Both the position numbers and the translations under genes were made by a program. A stretch of DNA of 64,000 bases from Legionella_C dresdenensis (GTDB lineage: Bacteria; Pseudomonadota; Gammaproteobacteria; Legionellales; Legionellaceae), in NCBI RefSeq assembly GCF_042649825.1, contig NZ_JBHSAB010000024.1, forward strand, positions 1 through 64,000, in the 5' to 3' direction. The notes beneath the pieces were generated by a model. It was not told the origin of the DNA, did not search any database, and was given only the letters and a program-made list of their open reading frames with translations. Shown in pieces: positions 50,233 to 58,951 of the stretch; the stretch's first letter is position 1, and each line of letters opens with the position of its first letter.

Positions 50233-51501
50233 TCATCCTTCCAATTGCTGATTAATCAGATCCGCCATCCAGCCAGCCATATAGGCATCCGGCACCAGCC
50301 GCAAATTATCAGCGGCAAACGCGCTTACCAGAAACTGGCTCGCTTCATGGCGGCCAATTCCCCGTGTCGCCAGATAAAACAGGGCGTCTTCATCCAACTG
50401 GCCAACCGTCGCACCGTGTGAACACACCACGTCATCGGCATAAATTTCAAGCTGCGGTTTTGTATCTATCTCGGCTTTGGCCGACAGTAACAGATTTTTA
50501 TTCTGCTGTGCTGCCTGCGTCTTCTGCGCGTCACGTGCGACTACAACCTTGCCGTTAAAAACCGCTTTTGAACTGCCATTTAAAATACCCTTGTAATCCT
50601 GCGTGCTTTGGCAATTAGCAACCTCATGATAAACCGTAGTATGGTGATCAACGTGCTGACCGTTAGCCGGCATATAAACACCATTTAATAAACATTGCGC
50701 CTTACCTCCCTGCAGTCTGAAACTGGCGTCGCTTCTGACCAGACGCCCGCCGAGGCTCAATGAATGACTATCAAACTGGCTGGCGCTATCCTGCTTCACG
50801 GCCAAATGGCCGATATGAAATGCAGCCTTGCTTTCGCGCTGAATTTTATAATGAATAATTTTGGCATCAGGCGCAGTATGAACCTCTGTTACCGTGTTGG
50901 TAAAATATCGGCAAGCGGGTGCGCCTTGATAGCTTTCAATAATCGTAGCTTTACTGCCTGTTTCGGCAATAATCACATGACGGGCATAAACCGCCTGATC
51001 TTCTTTGTCCTGCCAGTGCGCCAGGACAATCGGATCGTCAACACAGGCATTTTCAGGCAGATAAATAAAAATACCGGTGCGGAGCGCCGCCAGATTCAGG
51101 GCATGGAAACCGTGCTCCTGAGTCAATAACTGGTTCAGGTAAGGCTTAAGCAATTCTTCATGCTCAACCGCCGCCTGTATTAATGGCTTGACGATCACGC
51201 CTGCCGGCAAATTAGCTAACTGTTGCGCACCAGGCATTATTTCACCGTTAGCAATCACCACTTCCTGCTCAAAGGGCAGATCAGTTTTAATCTGACCGCC
51301 GGCGTATCCGCTGGCTGCTGTTGCAAAATGATGCTGCAGAAATGGATCCACTGTTGTGTATTTCCAGTCCTCCTGATGTCGGCCTGGAAAACCACAGCGT
51401 TTAAACTCATTCAGCGCTTTGGTCTGCAGCTCAGCTAACCAGGCGACCGGCAAGCGGGCGGCATTTGCCTGCTGTTGATAAAAATCCAGGATTTCGCTCA
51501 T
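50233..51501 (-). CDS. sufD: Fe-S cluster assembly protein SufD
   Basis: Partner of SufB in the SufBC2D scaffold. 422 aa, normal length. The beta-helix core and the C-terminal block LEIYADDVVCSHGATVGQLD plus ALFYLATRGIGRHEA are diagnostic. The N terminus (LDFYQQQANAARLPVAWLAE) is the variable helical part. It overlaps sufC by four bases. Confidence 0.94.
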   Translation of the reverse strand: MSEILDFYQQQANAARLPVAWLAELQTKALNEFKRCGFPGRHQEDWKYTTVDPFLQHHFATAASGYAGGQIKTDLPFEQEVVIANGEIMPGAQQLANLPAGVIVKPLIQAAVEHEELLKPYLNQLLTQEHGFHALNLAALRTGIFIYLPENACVDDPIVLAHWQDKEDQAVYARHVIIAETGSKATIIESYQGAPACRYFTNTVTEVHTAPDAKIIHYKIQRESKAAFHIGHLAVKQDSASQFDSHSLSLGGRLVRSDASFRLQGGKAQCLLNGVYMPANGQHVDHHTTVYHEVANCQSTQDYKGILNGSSKAVFNGKVVVARDAQKTQAAQQNKNLLLSAKAEIDTKPQLEIYADDVVCSHGATVGQLDEDALFYLATRGIGRHEASQFLVSAFAADNLRLVPDAYMAGWMADLINQQLEG

Positions 51502-52250
51502 GCCTGTTCAGTCTCCTCAAGCCAGCTATAGCCTTTCTTTTCCAGCTCCAGTGCAAGCGACTTGTCGCCGGATTTGATAATTTTGCCATTAGCCAATACG
51601 TGGATATAATCAGGTTCAATATAATCAAGCAGCCGTTGATAGTGCGTTACCATCAGAATAGCCCGCTCAGGCGATCGCATTGCGTTGACGCCCTGGGCAA
51701 TAATTCTGAGCGCATCAATATCCAGCCCTGAATCGGTTTCGTCAAGAATGGCAAGCTTGGGCTCAAGCGCTGCCATCTGCAAAATCTCATTGCGTTTCTT
51801 TTCCCCGCCAGAAAATCCTTCATTAATACTGCGGTATAAAAAGCTTTCATCCATATCCAGCAACTGGCATTTCTCACGAATAAAGCTTAAAAATTCAATC
51901 GCATCCATTGGATTTTTGCCCTGTCCTTTACGAACAGCGTTAACTGATGCTTTGAGGAAGTTAATATTGGTAACGCCCGGAATTTCAACCGGATACTGGA
52001 AGGACATGAAAATGCCGGCCTGAGCGCGTTGTTCCGGCGCTAATGGCGACAGATCATTACCCTCATAAATAATTTCGCCGCCAGTGACCGCATAGGCAGG
52101 ATGACCGGAAAGCACTTTGGATAAAGTGCTTTTCCCGGAACCATTAGGCCCCATAATCGCATGCACTTCACCAGCGTTTACCTGCAGGTCAATACCTTTC
52201 AGGATTGGCTGGCCATTAATTTCAACATTTAATTGATTGATTGTTAACAT
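51498..52250 (-). CDS. sufC: Fe-S cluster assembly ATPase SufC
   Basis: ABC-type ATPase of the SufBCD complex. 250 aa. Walker A GPNGSGKSTLS near 34-44, signature NEGFSGGEKKRNE near 142-154 and Walker B AILDETDSGLD near 167-177. It lies two bases after the sufB stop. Confidence 0.96.
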   Translation of the reverse strand: MLTINQLNVEINGQPILKGIDLQVNAGEVHAIMGPNGSGKSTLSKVLSGHPAYAVTGGEIIYEGNDLSPLAPEQRAQAGIFMSFQYPVEIPGVTNINFLKASVNAVRKGQGKNPMDAIEFLSFIREKCQLLDMDESFLYRSINEGFSGGEKKRNEILQMAALEPKLAILDETDSGLDIDALRIIAQGVNAMRSPERAILMVTHYQRLLDYIEPDYIHVLANGKIIKSGDKSLALELEKKGYSWLEETEQA

Positions 52251-52251
52251 A

Positions 52252-53700
52252 TTAACCTACTGCCCCTTCCAGACTGATACCCAGTAGTTTGGTTGCTTCT
52301 ACCGCAAACTCCATGGGTAATTCTTTTAATACCTGTTTACAAAAGCCATTCACAATCATCGATACCGCGTCTTCGGTTTCGATTCCCCTTTGCTGGCAAT
52401 AAAATAATTGCTCTTCGCTGATTTTCGAAGTCGTTGCCTCATGTTCGAGTTTCGCAGTTGGGTTTTTCACCTCAATATAGGGAAAAGTATGCGCCGAGCA
52501 TTTGTCGCCCATCAACATTGAGTCGCACTGGGTAAAATTACGGGCATTGGTTGCCGTTGGCGCTATTCTTACCAGCCCTCGATACGCATTATGCGAGCGG
52601 CCGGCGCTGATGCCCTTGGCAATAATGGTGGATCGGGTGTTTTTACCAATATGAATCATTTTGGTTCCGGTATCGGCTTGCTGGTAATTATTAGTCAGCG
52701 CAACCGAATAAAACTCGCCCACTGAGTCGTCGCCCTGCAGAATAACACTGGGATATTTCCAGGTTATTGCTGAACCGGTTTCAATCTGAGTCCAGGAGAT
52801 TTTTGAGCGTTTACCTTTGCAGGCGCCGCGTTTGGTCACAAAATTATAAATACCGCCTTTACCGTCTTTATCACCCGGGTACCAGTTTTGCACGGTTGAA
52901 TACTTGATTTGGGCGCCATCAAGGGCGACTAGTTCCACAACTGCGGCGTGCAACTGATTTTCATCCCGCATGGGCGCAGTACAGCCTTCAAGATAGGAAA
53001 CATAACTGTCGCTATCGGCAATAATCAGGGTACGCTCAAACTGACCGGTAGACGCGGCATTAATGCGGAAATATGTTGATAATTCCATAGGGCAACGCAC
53101 ACCTTTGGGAATATACACAAAAGAACCGTCGCTAAATACCGCCGAGTTAAGGGCAGCATAAAAATTATCTCGGTAAGGCACGACTGATCCCAGGTATTGT
53201 TTCACCAGCTCAGGATATTTATGCACTGCTTCCGAAATTGGGCAGAATATGACGCCTGCCTCTGCCAGCTTGGCTTTAAAGGTGGTCGCTACCGAAACAC
53301 TGTCAAACACCGCATCAACAGCAACGCCAGCCAGCATTTCCTGCTCTTTCAGCGGAATTCCGAGTTTTTCATAGGTTCTGAGCAGTTCCGGATCGACTTC
53401 ATCCAGGCTTTTAGGCGCATTTTTCAAGTTTTTAGGCGCTGAATAATAAGCAATAGCCTGATAATCAATAGGCGGATAATGAACACTCGACCATTCCGGG
53501 TGCGGCATGGTTTTCCAGTATTCAAACGCTTTTAAACGCCATTCCAATAAAAATTCAGGCTCGCCTTTAATGGCAGAAAGACGGCGGATAACCTCTTCAT
53601 CCAGACCAGGCTCGAATGTCTCTACTTCAATATCAGTAACGAAGCCGTGCTGATAATCCCTCTCTAACAGGGAATTGATTTGCTCATTGCTTTTAGCCAT
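52252..53700 (-). CDS. sufB: Fe-S cluster assembly protein SufB
   Basis: Main scaffold subunit of SufBC2D. 482 aa from ATG 53700, which has GGAG seven bases upstream; a GTG at 53712 would add four residues. Blocks: VYIPKGVRCPMELSTYFRIN, SYLEGCTAPMRDENQLHAAV, GTKMIHIGKNTRSTIIAKG and the C-terminal QRGIETEDAVSMIVNGFCKQ. It overlaps the rrf2 gene by eight bases. Confidence 0.96.
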   Translation of the reverse strand: MAKSNEQINSLLERDYQHGFVTDIEVETFEPGLDEEVIRRLSAIKGEPEFLLEWRLKAFEYWKTMPHPEWSSVHYPPIDYQAIAYYSAPKNLKNAPKSLDEVDPELLRTYEKLGIPLKEQEMLAGVAVDAVFDSVSVATTFKAKLAEAGVIFCPISEAVHKYPELVKQYLGSVVPYRDNFYAALNSAVFSDGSFVYIPKGVRCPMELSTYFRINAASTGQFERTLIIADSDSYVSYLEGCTAPMRDENQLHAAVVELVALDGAQIKYSTVQNWYPGDKDGKGGIYNFVTKRGACKGKRSKISWTQIETGSAITWKYPSVILQGDDSVGEFYSVALTNNYQQADTGTKMIHIGKNTRSTIIAKGISAGRSHNAYRGLVRIAPTATNARNFTQCDSMLMGDKCSAHTFPYIEVKNPTAKLEHEATTSKISEEQLFYCQQRGIETEDAVSMIVNGFCKQVLKELPMEFAVEATKLLGISLEGAVG

Positions 53701-54154
53701 GTTTAACTCCACTTGCCAATTGCCTGATGCGTTCTATCTCAACTGCCGGCATATTCGGCCGAGCCAGTTTTTCCAGGCTTACGCTGTCTAATGCTGCTTC
53801 GATTGCCCGTCCGATTAACCGCCAGTTACCCTGCACGTGACAAACACTCTGCAAAGAACACTCATTCGGCTGCAAACTGCATTCAGTCAGACCGCGTTGC
53901 TCGTCCAGCGCATAAATAATCTGCGTAACCGAGATTTCGCTGGCTTGCCGTTGTAACTTATAACCACCAGCGGCTCCACGAACGGAAACCAACAAACCGG
54001 CATTAGTCAGCTTTTTTAATAATTTACTTACCGTAGGTACAGTCAGATGCGTATTTTGGGCGATATCACGCGCGCTGCTTAAGGTGTGCGGATGCTTGGC
54101 AAGATACACCATTACTACTGTGCCATAATCGGCCAATTTATTTATGCGCAGCAT
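53693..54154 (-). CDS. Rrf2-family SUF operon regulator
   Basis: 153 aa Rrf2-type winged-helix regulator of the SUF group (TIGR02944-like). HTH helices lie in residues 25-50 (SARDIAQNTHLTVPTVSKLL), followed by the wing RGAAGGYKLQR. Three cysteines, C92, C99 and C105, in TECSLQPNECSLQSVCH, are placed to bind an Fe-S cluster as in IscR. It is the first gene of the operon and has two 21-bp dyads in its promoter, so it probably represses its own operon when holding a cluster. Confidence 0.92.
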   Translation of the reverse strand: MLRINKLADYGTVVMVYLAKHPHTLSSARDIAQNTHLTVPTVSKLLKKLTNAGLLVSVRGAAGGYKLQRQASEISVTQIIYALDEQRGLTECSLQPNECSLQSVCHVQGNWRLIGRAIEAALDSVSLEKLARPNMPAVEIERIRQLASGVKHG

Positions 54155-54175
54155 ACCATCCCCGGCTTAAATAAT

Positions 54176-54224
54176 CTAGTACTAAAAAGGTCTTATTTAT
54201 AATATAGTACCAAATAAGTTCTAT
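54176..54224 (-). promoter_or_regulatory. SUF operon promoter with two 21-bp operator dyads
   Basis: Dyad one (54176-54196): CTAGTACT-AAAAA-GGTCTTAT. Dyad two (54204-54224): ATAGTACC-AAATA-AGTTCTAT. Both fit the form yTAGTACy-N5-rGTyyTAT and their centres are 28 bases apart. An AT-rich -10-like stretch (TATATTATAAAT on the minus strand) lies between and within them. The layout resembles IscR-type sites and points to autoregulation by the adjacent Rrf2 protein. Confidence 0.65.
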
Positions 54225-54308
54225 TTTGTAAAAATGGCGTATTATAATGATTTAATTATTAACAAACAACAGCCGATTGCTTTTTTTTCTTTGAACCGGA
54301 CAATTTTG

Positions 54309-54336
54309 CAGGTTGAATCGTTCCGACCCAATATTA
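54309..54336. repeat. Decayed family A unit
   Basis: AGGTTGAATCGTTCCGACCC followed by AATATT keeps the outer form of a family A palindrome but with several changes. Confidence 0.4.
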
Positions 54337-54351
54337 CCAATCTACAATCAA

Positions 54352-54379
54352 TTGACAATTTAGCCGCATTCCGTATAAT
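54352..54379 (+). promoter_or_regulatory. Sigma-70 promoter for the acid phosphatase gene
   Basis: Consensus TTGACA (54352-54357), 16-base spacer, consensus TATAAT (54374-54379); ATG 26 bases downstream. Confidence 0.7.
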
Positions 54380-54404
54380 TTCTAATCTTTTTCAGGGATA
54401 ATTT

Positions 54405-55076
54405 ATGAAAGCAATATCCAAACTACTCAGCCTTCTGGTCATTCCTTTTGTATTATTGAATCATACCGCCTTTGCCGAACCCGCGAATTTATCACTATTA
54501 ACCCATGAAGTTCAGAACTATCATGACTCAGGTCAGTATGACAGAGAACTGGCTGCCGTTATTAAACGCGCACGTCATTACATTGATAAACAGGCAACAT
54601 TAAACCAGCAAAGCAAACATCCTAAAAAGCTCGCCCTGGTTCTTGATATTGATGAAACCAGCCTCAGCAATTATTGCTACATGCAAAAGCGCGGTTTTTA
54701 CCCGACCCGCGAGCAATTACAAGCTGAAATGTCAGCTGCCGACGCACCAGCAATCAAGCCTATGCTGGCGCTGTATAAAGAAGCCATGAAACATGGGGTC
54801 AAAGTCTTTTTTGTCACTGGCCGCCCCGTTTCAGTACTGGAAGCGACCAAAACCAATCTGGTTCGTGCAGGTTACACTAACTGGGCAGGGCTTTATTTAA
54901 AACCCGATAATTACCATGCCCGTTCAATTATTCCTTTCAAAGCCAGCAGCAGAGCGTTGATTAGCAAACAGGGTTACACCATTGTAGCAACAATTGGCGA
55001 TCAGTACAGTGATCTGATGGGCGGATATGCACAAAAAGAATTTAAGCTGCCTAATCCTTACTATTTTTTGCCTTAA
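54405..55076 (+). CDS. Secreted HAD-type acid phosphatase (class B-like)
   Basis: 223 aa with a signal peptide (residues 1-24, ending TAFA). The HAD motif I is LVLDIDETSLSNY with nucleophile D81 and D83; motif II FVTGRP near 135-140, motif IV IGDQYSDLMGG near 201-211. It belongs to the PF03767 group of plant vegetative-storage-like and bacterial acid phosphatases. A periplasmic or secreted phosphomonoesterase that releases phosphate from organic esters is likely. It has its own consensus promoter. Downstream is a small hairpin (55096-55128) without a U tract. Confidence 0.88.
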   Translation: MKAISKLLSLLVIPFVLLNHTAFAEPANLSLLTHEVQNYHDSGQYDRELAAVIKRARHYIDKQATLNQQSKHPKKLALVLDIDETSLSNYCYMQKRGFYPTREQLQAEMSAADAPAIKPMLALYKEAMKHGVKVFFVTGRPVSVLEATKTNLVRAGYTNWAGLYLKPDNYHARSIIPFKASSRALISKQGYTIVATIGDQYSDLMGGYAQKEFKLPNPYYFLP

Positions 55077-55140
55077 AAAACTATCATCCTGATTGTAACC
55101 TGGGTGTAACGCAGTGAAACCCGGGTTACGGCCTTAATAC

Positions 55141-55272
55141 CTACATCTGTACATTCCTGCTAAAGCACGGAATATCATCGTCTTCTGGCGGGAAGGGATC
55201 ACCGTTAAAACCGGATATCCAAAATACTATTGCTGCAAACACTGTACAACTGATAATTTTCCCAAACTCCAT
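55141..55272 (-). CDS. 43-aa small membrane/exported protein
   Basis: A short gene in an otherwise empty gap. Its ATG (complement of 55270-55272) follows a perfect AAGGAG with nine-base spacing. The product starts MEFGKIISCTVFAAIVFWIS, a single hydrophobic helix or uncleaved signal, and continues with an acidic/proline segment (GDPFPPEDDDIPC) and ends with FSRNVQM. It has two cysteines outside the start. A family A repeat unit upstream provides TTGGGC that lies 17 bases before a TATAAT on the same strand, so it may have a promoter built partly from the repeat. Function unknown. Confidence 0.6.
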   Translation of the reverse strand: MEFGKIISCTVFAAIVFWISGFNGDPFPPEDDDIPCFSRNVQM

Positions 55273-55295
55273 TTACATTCTCCTTATCAAAATCA

Positions 55296-55366
55296 GAGTG
55301 TTGGGCTTTACAGCCCAATCCAGACTGGTTTGATTATACGTGTTTGAGCTGTAAAGCCCAACACTC
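55296..55366. repeat. Family A palindromic repeat pair
   Basis: Units GTGTTGGGCTTTACAGCCCA (55298-55317) and GTTTGAGCTGTAAAGCCCAA (55342-55361), both followed or preceded by CACTC-type edges, lie upstream of the 43-aa gene. Between them is TATAAT-like sequence on the minus strand. Confidence 0.85.
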
Positions 55367-55421
55367 GGTCAGAGTTGTGCAATCAAAGCTCAAGAAATTA
55401 TAAAAACAAAAAGACTTTTTA

Positions 55422-55450
55422 TTGACTTGTTTACGCAATAATTGTACCAT
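55422..55450 (+). promoter_or_regulatory. Sigma-70 promoter for the 55517 gene
   Basis: TTGACT (55422-55427), 17-base spacer, TACCAT (55445-55450); the ATG is 67 bases downstream after GGAGTAG. Confidence 0.5.
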
Positions 55451-55516
55451 GCCTGAGTCTTATTGGATCAAGTAAGCTTTTTGTTGATCAAAAATAGTTA
55501 TATGGAGTAGTACATA

Positions 55517-57013
55517 ATGCCCAAGTTTATCCATGCTGAGCAGAAGATCGTTCGAGTGGGTCTTGATTATCGACAATTCTGCGCCCTTACCACTGACTTT
55601 GCTCTATCCTTAAATTTTTCTTCTGAAAATGATGCTATTGAGTATTTAAATTCATTTCCGTGTTTACAGGACTGGTTGCATGGTAAAAATATTCTCACTA
55701 CTGATGGTTTGATAGAAAACATTACTATCCCCGGATTACTTTACTACTTCGAAAAGATTCTCGATAAACGTTTTCCCAGACTTAGCTGTCTGTTATGGAA
55801 TGGAAATACGCTATTAAATGTATTGTATGCGCACGATAATGTTCAAGCGCTTTCAATGGAGCCAGCCAATCCAACCTCAATACAGCTTTTCTTTAGAGTC
55901 AATGAGACACGAACTCTCCTCTGGCAAGGTACTCCTGCACTGCAAAAATGGTTTTATTTTGATCAGATAAAGTCATCATGGGTAGTGAGAAGAATCAATA
56001 ACGTTGAACAGGCACTATATAATATTTTTAATCATATTATCTTTAAGGAAAACCTTTCTCCCCGATTCTGGGATATTCCCCTGATTAATGATGTATTAAG
56101 CGGCTACCCCATTCCAACTATTATCAATAGCCCTAATCGGTATAAACTTACCAAAGAGCAAAATTCAGGAATGCTTTTTTGTGCTTTGAGAGAAGGATAT
56201 TCAGAATTTCTTTGGTATTTATGGCGGAATAATCCAGAACTTCAAGCTGAGTTTAGCGATCAATTTCTCAGTTTTCATGACTGCAGGGATATAGAACACT
56301 ATAAGGGCAAACTTATAAGTATAACGCAAATTTTTATGCTTGCGCTTGTGAATAATTTCCAACCATTAGCGGAAATAATCTGGAATCAATTCTTTCTCTA
56401 TTTTCTAGGTAAACCTCACCTTAACTGTACTATTCCGTATGATTATCAATTGCAGATTTTTGCGCTGTCTGCCACCAGAAATGAATTAGAATTTACCCTT
56501 CAACTATGGCCTTATCACGCCGATTTGTGTCTTAAACACTATCAGGATAAACCGGATTTATACGGCACAATCAGCACTGTCTTTCTGACGCTTCTTGGTT
56601 GTTTCCCACATGAACATACCTCATTGCATGCAAAACTTAATAACATATTGCACGATATATGGACAAGCAATAAGCTATGGTTAATAAATGGCATAAACAG
56701 CTTGCCGGCTCCAACCCTTAAGATTGTGCTTGATCAATTGATGGCTCATCAGATGTGCCTGAAATTTACTAAAGAGATTATCATGCAAATTACAAAAATA
56801 ACTCCCCTTGAATATATTCGCGCAAAATACAAGGGAGAGACATGGATAGAAGACCGGATTAAAGAATTGAGAAAAGTTTCTTGTCTGAATGGTTTGTTTA
56901 CTCCAAAAGCGATCCCACCATCAGTAGCGGCGCCTGCTGACGGTTTATCTACTGCAGAGTACGAACGTTTAAACCAGATGTTGTATGATAATACGCCTTC
57001 TGGCCACCTTTAA
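55517..57013 (+). CDS. Unknown protein, tandem paralogue 1
   Basis: 498 aa, no family recognised. It is mostly alpha-helical, soluble-looking and has no signal peptide or membrane segment. It aligns with the next gene throughout: MPKFIHAEQ with MPQFIFPEQ, LSCLLWNGNTLLNVLYAHDN with FICQLWDNNSLLQILYNYNR, RFWDIPLINDVLSGYPIP with RLWNIPLLNDLLYGYTIP, and YFLGKPHLN with YFLGYPLEN. Regular Trp/Leu-rich helices (LWRNNPELQAEF, LQLWPYHADLC) hint at an alpha-solenoid, ankyrin-like or HEAT-like. It has its own promoter and a 21-base gap to the second copy. Possible effector; not shown. Confidence 0.72.
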   Translation: MPKFIHAEQKIVRVGLDYRQFCALTTDFALSLNFSSENDAIEYLNSFPCLQDWLHGKNILTTDGLIENITIPGLLYYFEKILDKRFPRLSCLLWNGNTLLNVLYAHDNVQALSMEPANPTSIQLFFRVNETRTLLWQGTPALQKWFYFDQIKSSWVVRRINNVEQALYNIFNHIIFKENLSPRFWDIPLINDVLSGYPIPTIINSPNRYKLTKEQNSGMLFCALREGYSEFLWYLWRNNPELQAEFSDQFLSFHDCRDIEHYKGKLISITQIFMLALVNNFQPLAEIIWNQFFLYFLGKPHLNCTIPYDYQLQIFALSATRNELEFTLQLWPYHADLCLKHYQDKPDLYGTISTVFLTLLGCFPHEHTSLHAKLNNILHDIWTSNKLWLINGINSLPAPTLKIVLDQLMAHQMCLKFTKEIIMQITKITPLEYIRAKYKGETWIEDRIKELRKVSCLNGLFTPKAIPPSVAAPADGLSTAEYERLNQMLYDNTPSGHL

Positions 57014-57034
57014 TCAGATTTAGAGTAAAATACG

Positions 57035-58489
57035 ATGCCCCAATTTATTTTTCCCGAGCAAAACAGTATCACAATTCCCATGACCGCTGAAGGTTTTGGG
57101 ACTATTAAAAACGCTTTTTACAAATTACTCCAATCGCAGCCAGAAAAAGGGGTTCTCCGATGTTATGAATCACATAAGTTTTTATCTTATTGGCTGCAAG
57201 GGTATACCATTATTACTAGCGATCAAAGCGAACAAAAAATTTCAATCCAGGACTTAATTTATGCTTTTGAATTAGCATTGAAGAGACGCTTTACAATTTT
57301 TATCTGCCAACTATGGGATAATAACAGCCTTTTGCAAATCTTATATAATTATAACCGCTTGAACAAATTTCAGCGCGAAGGCAGCGGATTCATTACTCCA
57401 CAAATTTTATCCGATTTTTTTACTGGCAAAACGCACGACCGAAAAACATCCACTCCACTGCTCTGGTATAAAACAGCAGCAGCATGGGAACTCAAAATAT
57501 CAGCGAGTTCCGACTTTAAATCCATATTAAGTACTATTATCAATTATCTTCTAACCTCAGGAAAAGCGGAGCCCAGGCTTTGGAATATACCGTTGCTGAA
57601 TGATCTTCTTTACGGTTATACGATACCATTATCCGCGTCAATGGGCTATGAACTTTCCTTGGATGAAATACGTTCGATTTTTTTTGACGCTTTGCAATCA
57701 GGACATACTGACCGTTGCACCTATTTATGGGAAAATAATCCCAAGCTGCGAAATACTATCCTGGCAGAATTGTTCAATTTGCCAAGTCCTGCAAACATGC
57801 TGCAATATCTGGCGGCCCTGACCAGAATAACAAGAACCTTTATCCAGGCCTTCAACTGCCAATTTCACGTGTTAGGACTACCATTGTGGGAGAGCTATTA
57901 CACTTATTTTCTGGGTTATCCATTGGAAAATCCCCATTCAAGTTTGCCCAAAATTACTATTACTCCCGCCTTGCAACTGGAGATTTTTCAGTCATTTATC
58001 CAACAAAATAATTTCGACCGGACTATTGATCTTTGGCAATACCAGGAAAAATTATTCATAGAAAAATATTGGGACATGGATCAGCTAACCGCCCCAATCA
58101 CAAACTGTTTCATAGCGCTTCTTCAAGCGCTGCCAGAAAGAGAAAACCCATACTTTTCGGCAATCGCCACAATGCTGGAAACAATCTGGCAATATCAGGA
58201 AAAATCACTGGAAACAGGGCTCAATAATTTAAATACTGTAGAGCTTAGGCCCGTCCTGAATAAACTGATATCCCATACGGATTCTCTATCATTTGCCGGC
58301 AACCTTATTCAGAAAATTTCAAAACCTGTTTCTCTCCGTTATATTGACAGGCTAAAACAACGGGAGAGACAACAGATCGCATGGGCAGAAATACCGGGAA
58401 CCTTCAAATTTTTTCTGGAACATAATGAGCAAACCGATGATCCAGGTATGTGGAACTATGAATTTAACCCGTATAATCAACCTCAATAA
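57035..58489 (+). CDS. Unknown protein, tandem paralogue 2
   Basis: 484 aa, paralogous to the preceding gene at modest identity across the full length, so the duplication is old. Helical solenoid-like pattern continues (LWENNPKLRNTILAELFNL, LWQYQEKLFIEKYWDM). No domain recognised. Probably co-transcribed with the first copy. Its 3' end overlaps the convergent greA gene by 26 bases. Confidence 0.72.
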   Translation: MPQFIFPEQNSITIPMTAEGFGTIKNAFYKLLQSQPEKGVLRCYESHKFLSYWLQGYTIITSDQSEQKISIQDLIYAFELALKRRFTIFICQLWDNNSLLQILYNYNRLNKFQREGSGFITPQILSDFFTGKTHDRKTSTPLLWYKTAAAWELKISASSDFKSILSTIINYLLTSGKAEPRLWNIPLLNDLLYGYTIPLSASMGYELSLDEIRSIFFDALQSGHTDRCTYLWENNPKLRNTILAELFNLPSPANMLQYLAALTRITRTFIQAFNCQFHVLGLPLWESYYTYFLGYPLENPHSSLPKITITPALQLEIFQSFIQQNNFDRTIDLWQYQEKLFIEKYWDMDQLTAPITNCFIALLQALPERENPYFSAIATMLETIWQYQEKSLETGLNNLNTVELRPVLNKLISHTDSLSFAGNLIQKISKPVSLRYIDRLKQRERQQIAWAEIPGTFKFFLEHNEQTDDPGMWNYEFNPYNQPQ

Positions 58490-58943
58490 TGTCATACTCG
58501 ACCATGCCGCCAGGTGTTTGTACGGTCACGGTATCATCAACATTTTTACCGATTAAAGCCCGGCCGATTGGAGAACTGTAAGAAATTTTATTCAGCTTGA
58601 TATCGGCTTCGTCTTCGCCAACGATTTGGTAACGAATTTCTTTATCGGTTTCAACATGGCAAAGCAATACTGTAGCGCCAAAAACAACCTTGCCGTTATT
58701 TGGCAGCTTACTGATGTCAACGATCTGGCAATTGGATAGCTTGCCTTCAAGCTCCTGTATGCGTCCCTCATTAAAACTCTGCTGCTCACGGGCAGCATGG
58801 TATTCGGCGTTTTCTTTCAAATCACCGTGGGCGCGGGCAACAGCAATTGCCTCAACAATGCGTGGGCGCTCAACTGTTTTTAACCGTGTTAATTCTGCTT
58901 TCAGGGCTTCTGCGCCCTGTACTGTCATTGGATGTTTTTGCAT
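58464..58943 (-). CDS. greA: Transcription elongation factor GreA
   Basis: Stimulates cleavage of backtracked RNA in RNA polymerase. 159 aa, normal length. The N-terminal coiled coil (GAEALKAELTRLKTVERPRI, ARAHGDLKENAEYHAAREQQ) carries the acidic tip residues in the conserved DLKENAEYHAA. The C-terminal domain has ISYSSPIGRALIGKNVDDTV. It follows carB by eight bases, the gammaproteobacterial order. Confidence 0.96.
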   Translation of the reverse strand: MQKHPMTVQGAEALKAELTRLKTVERPRIVEAIAVARAHGDLKENAEYHAAREQQSFNEGRIQELEGKLSNCQIVDISKLPNNGKVVFGATVLLCHVETDKEIRYQIVGEDEADIKLNKISYSSPIGRALIGKNVDDTVTVQTPGGMVEYDIIEVDYTG

Positions 58944-58951
58944 AACGACCT

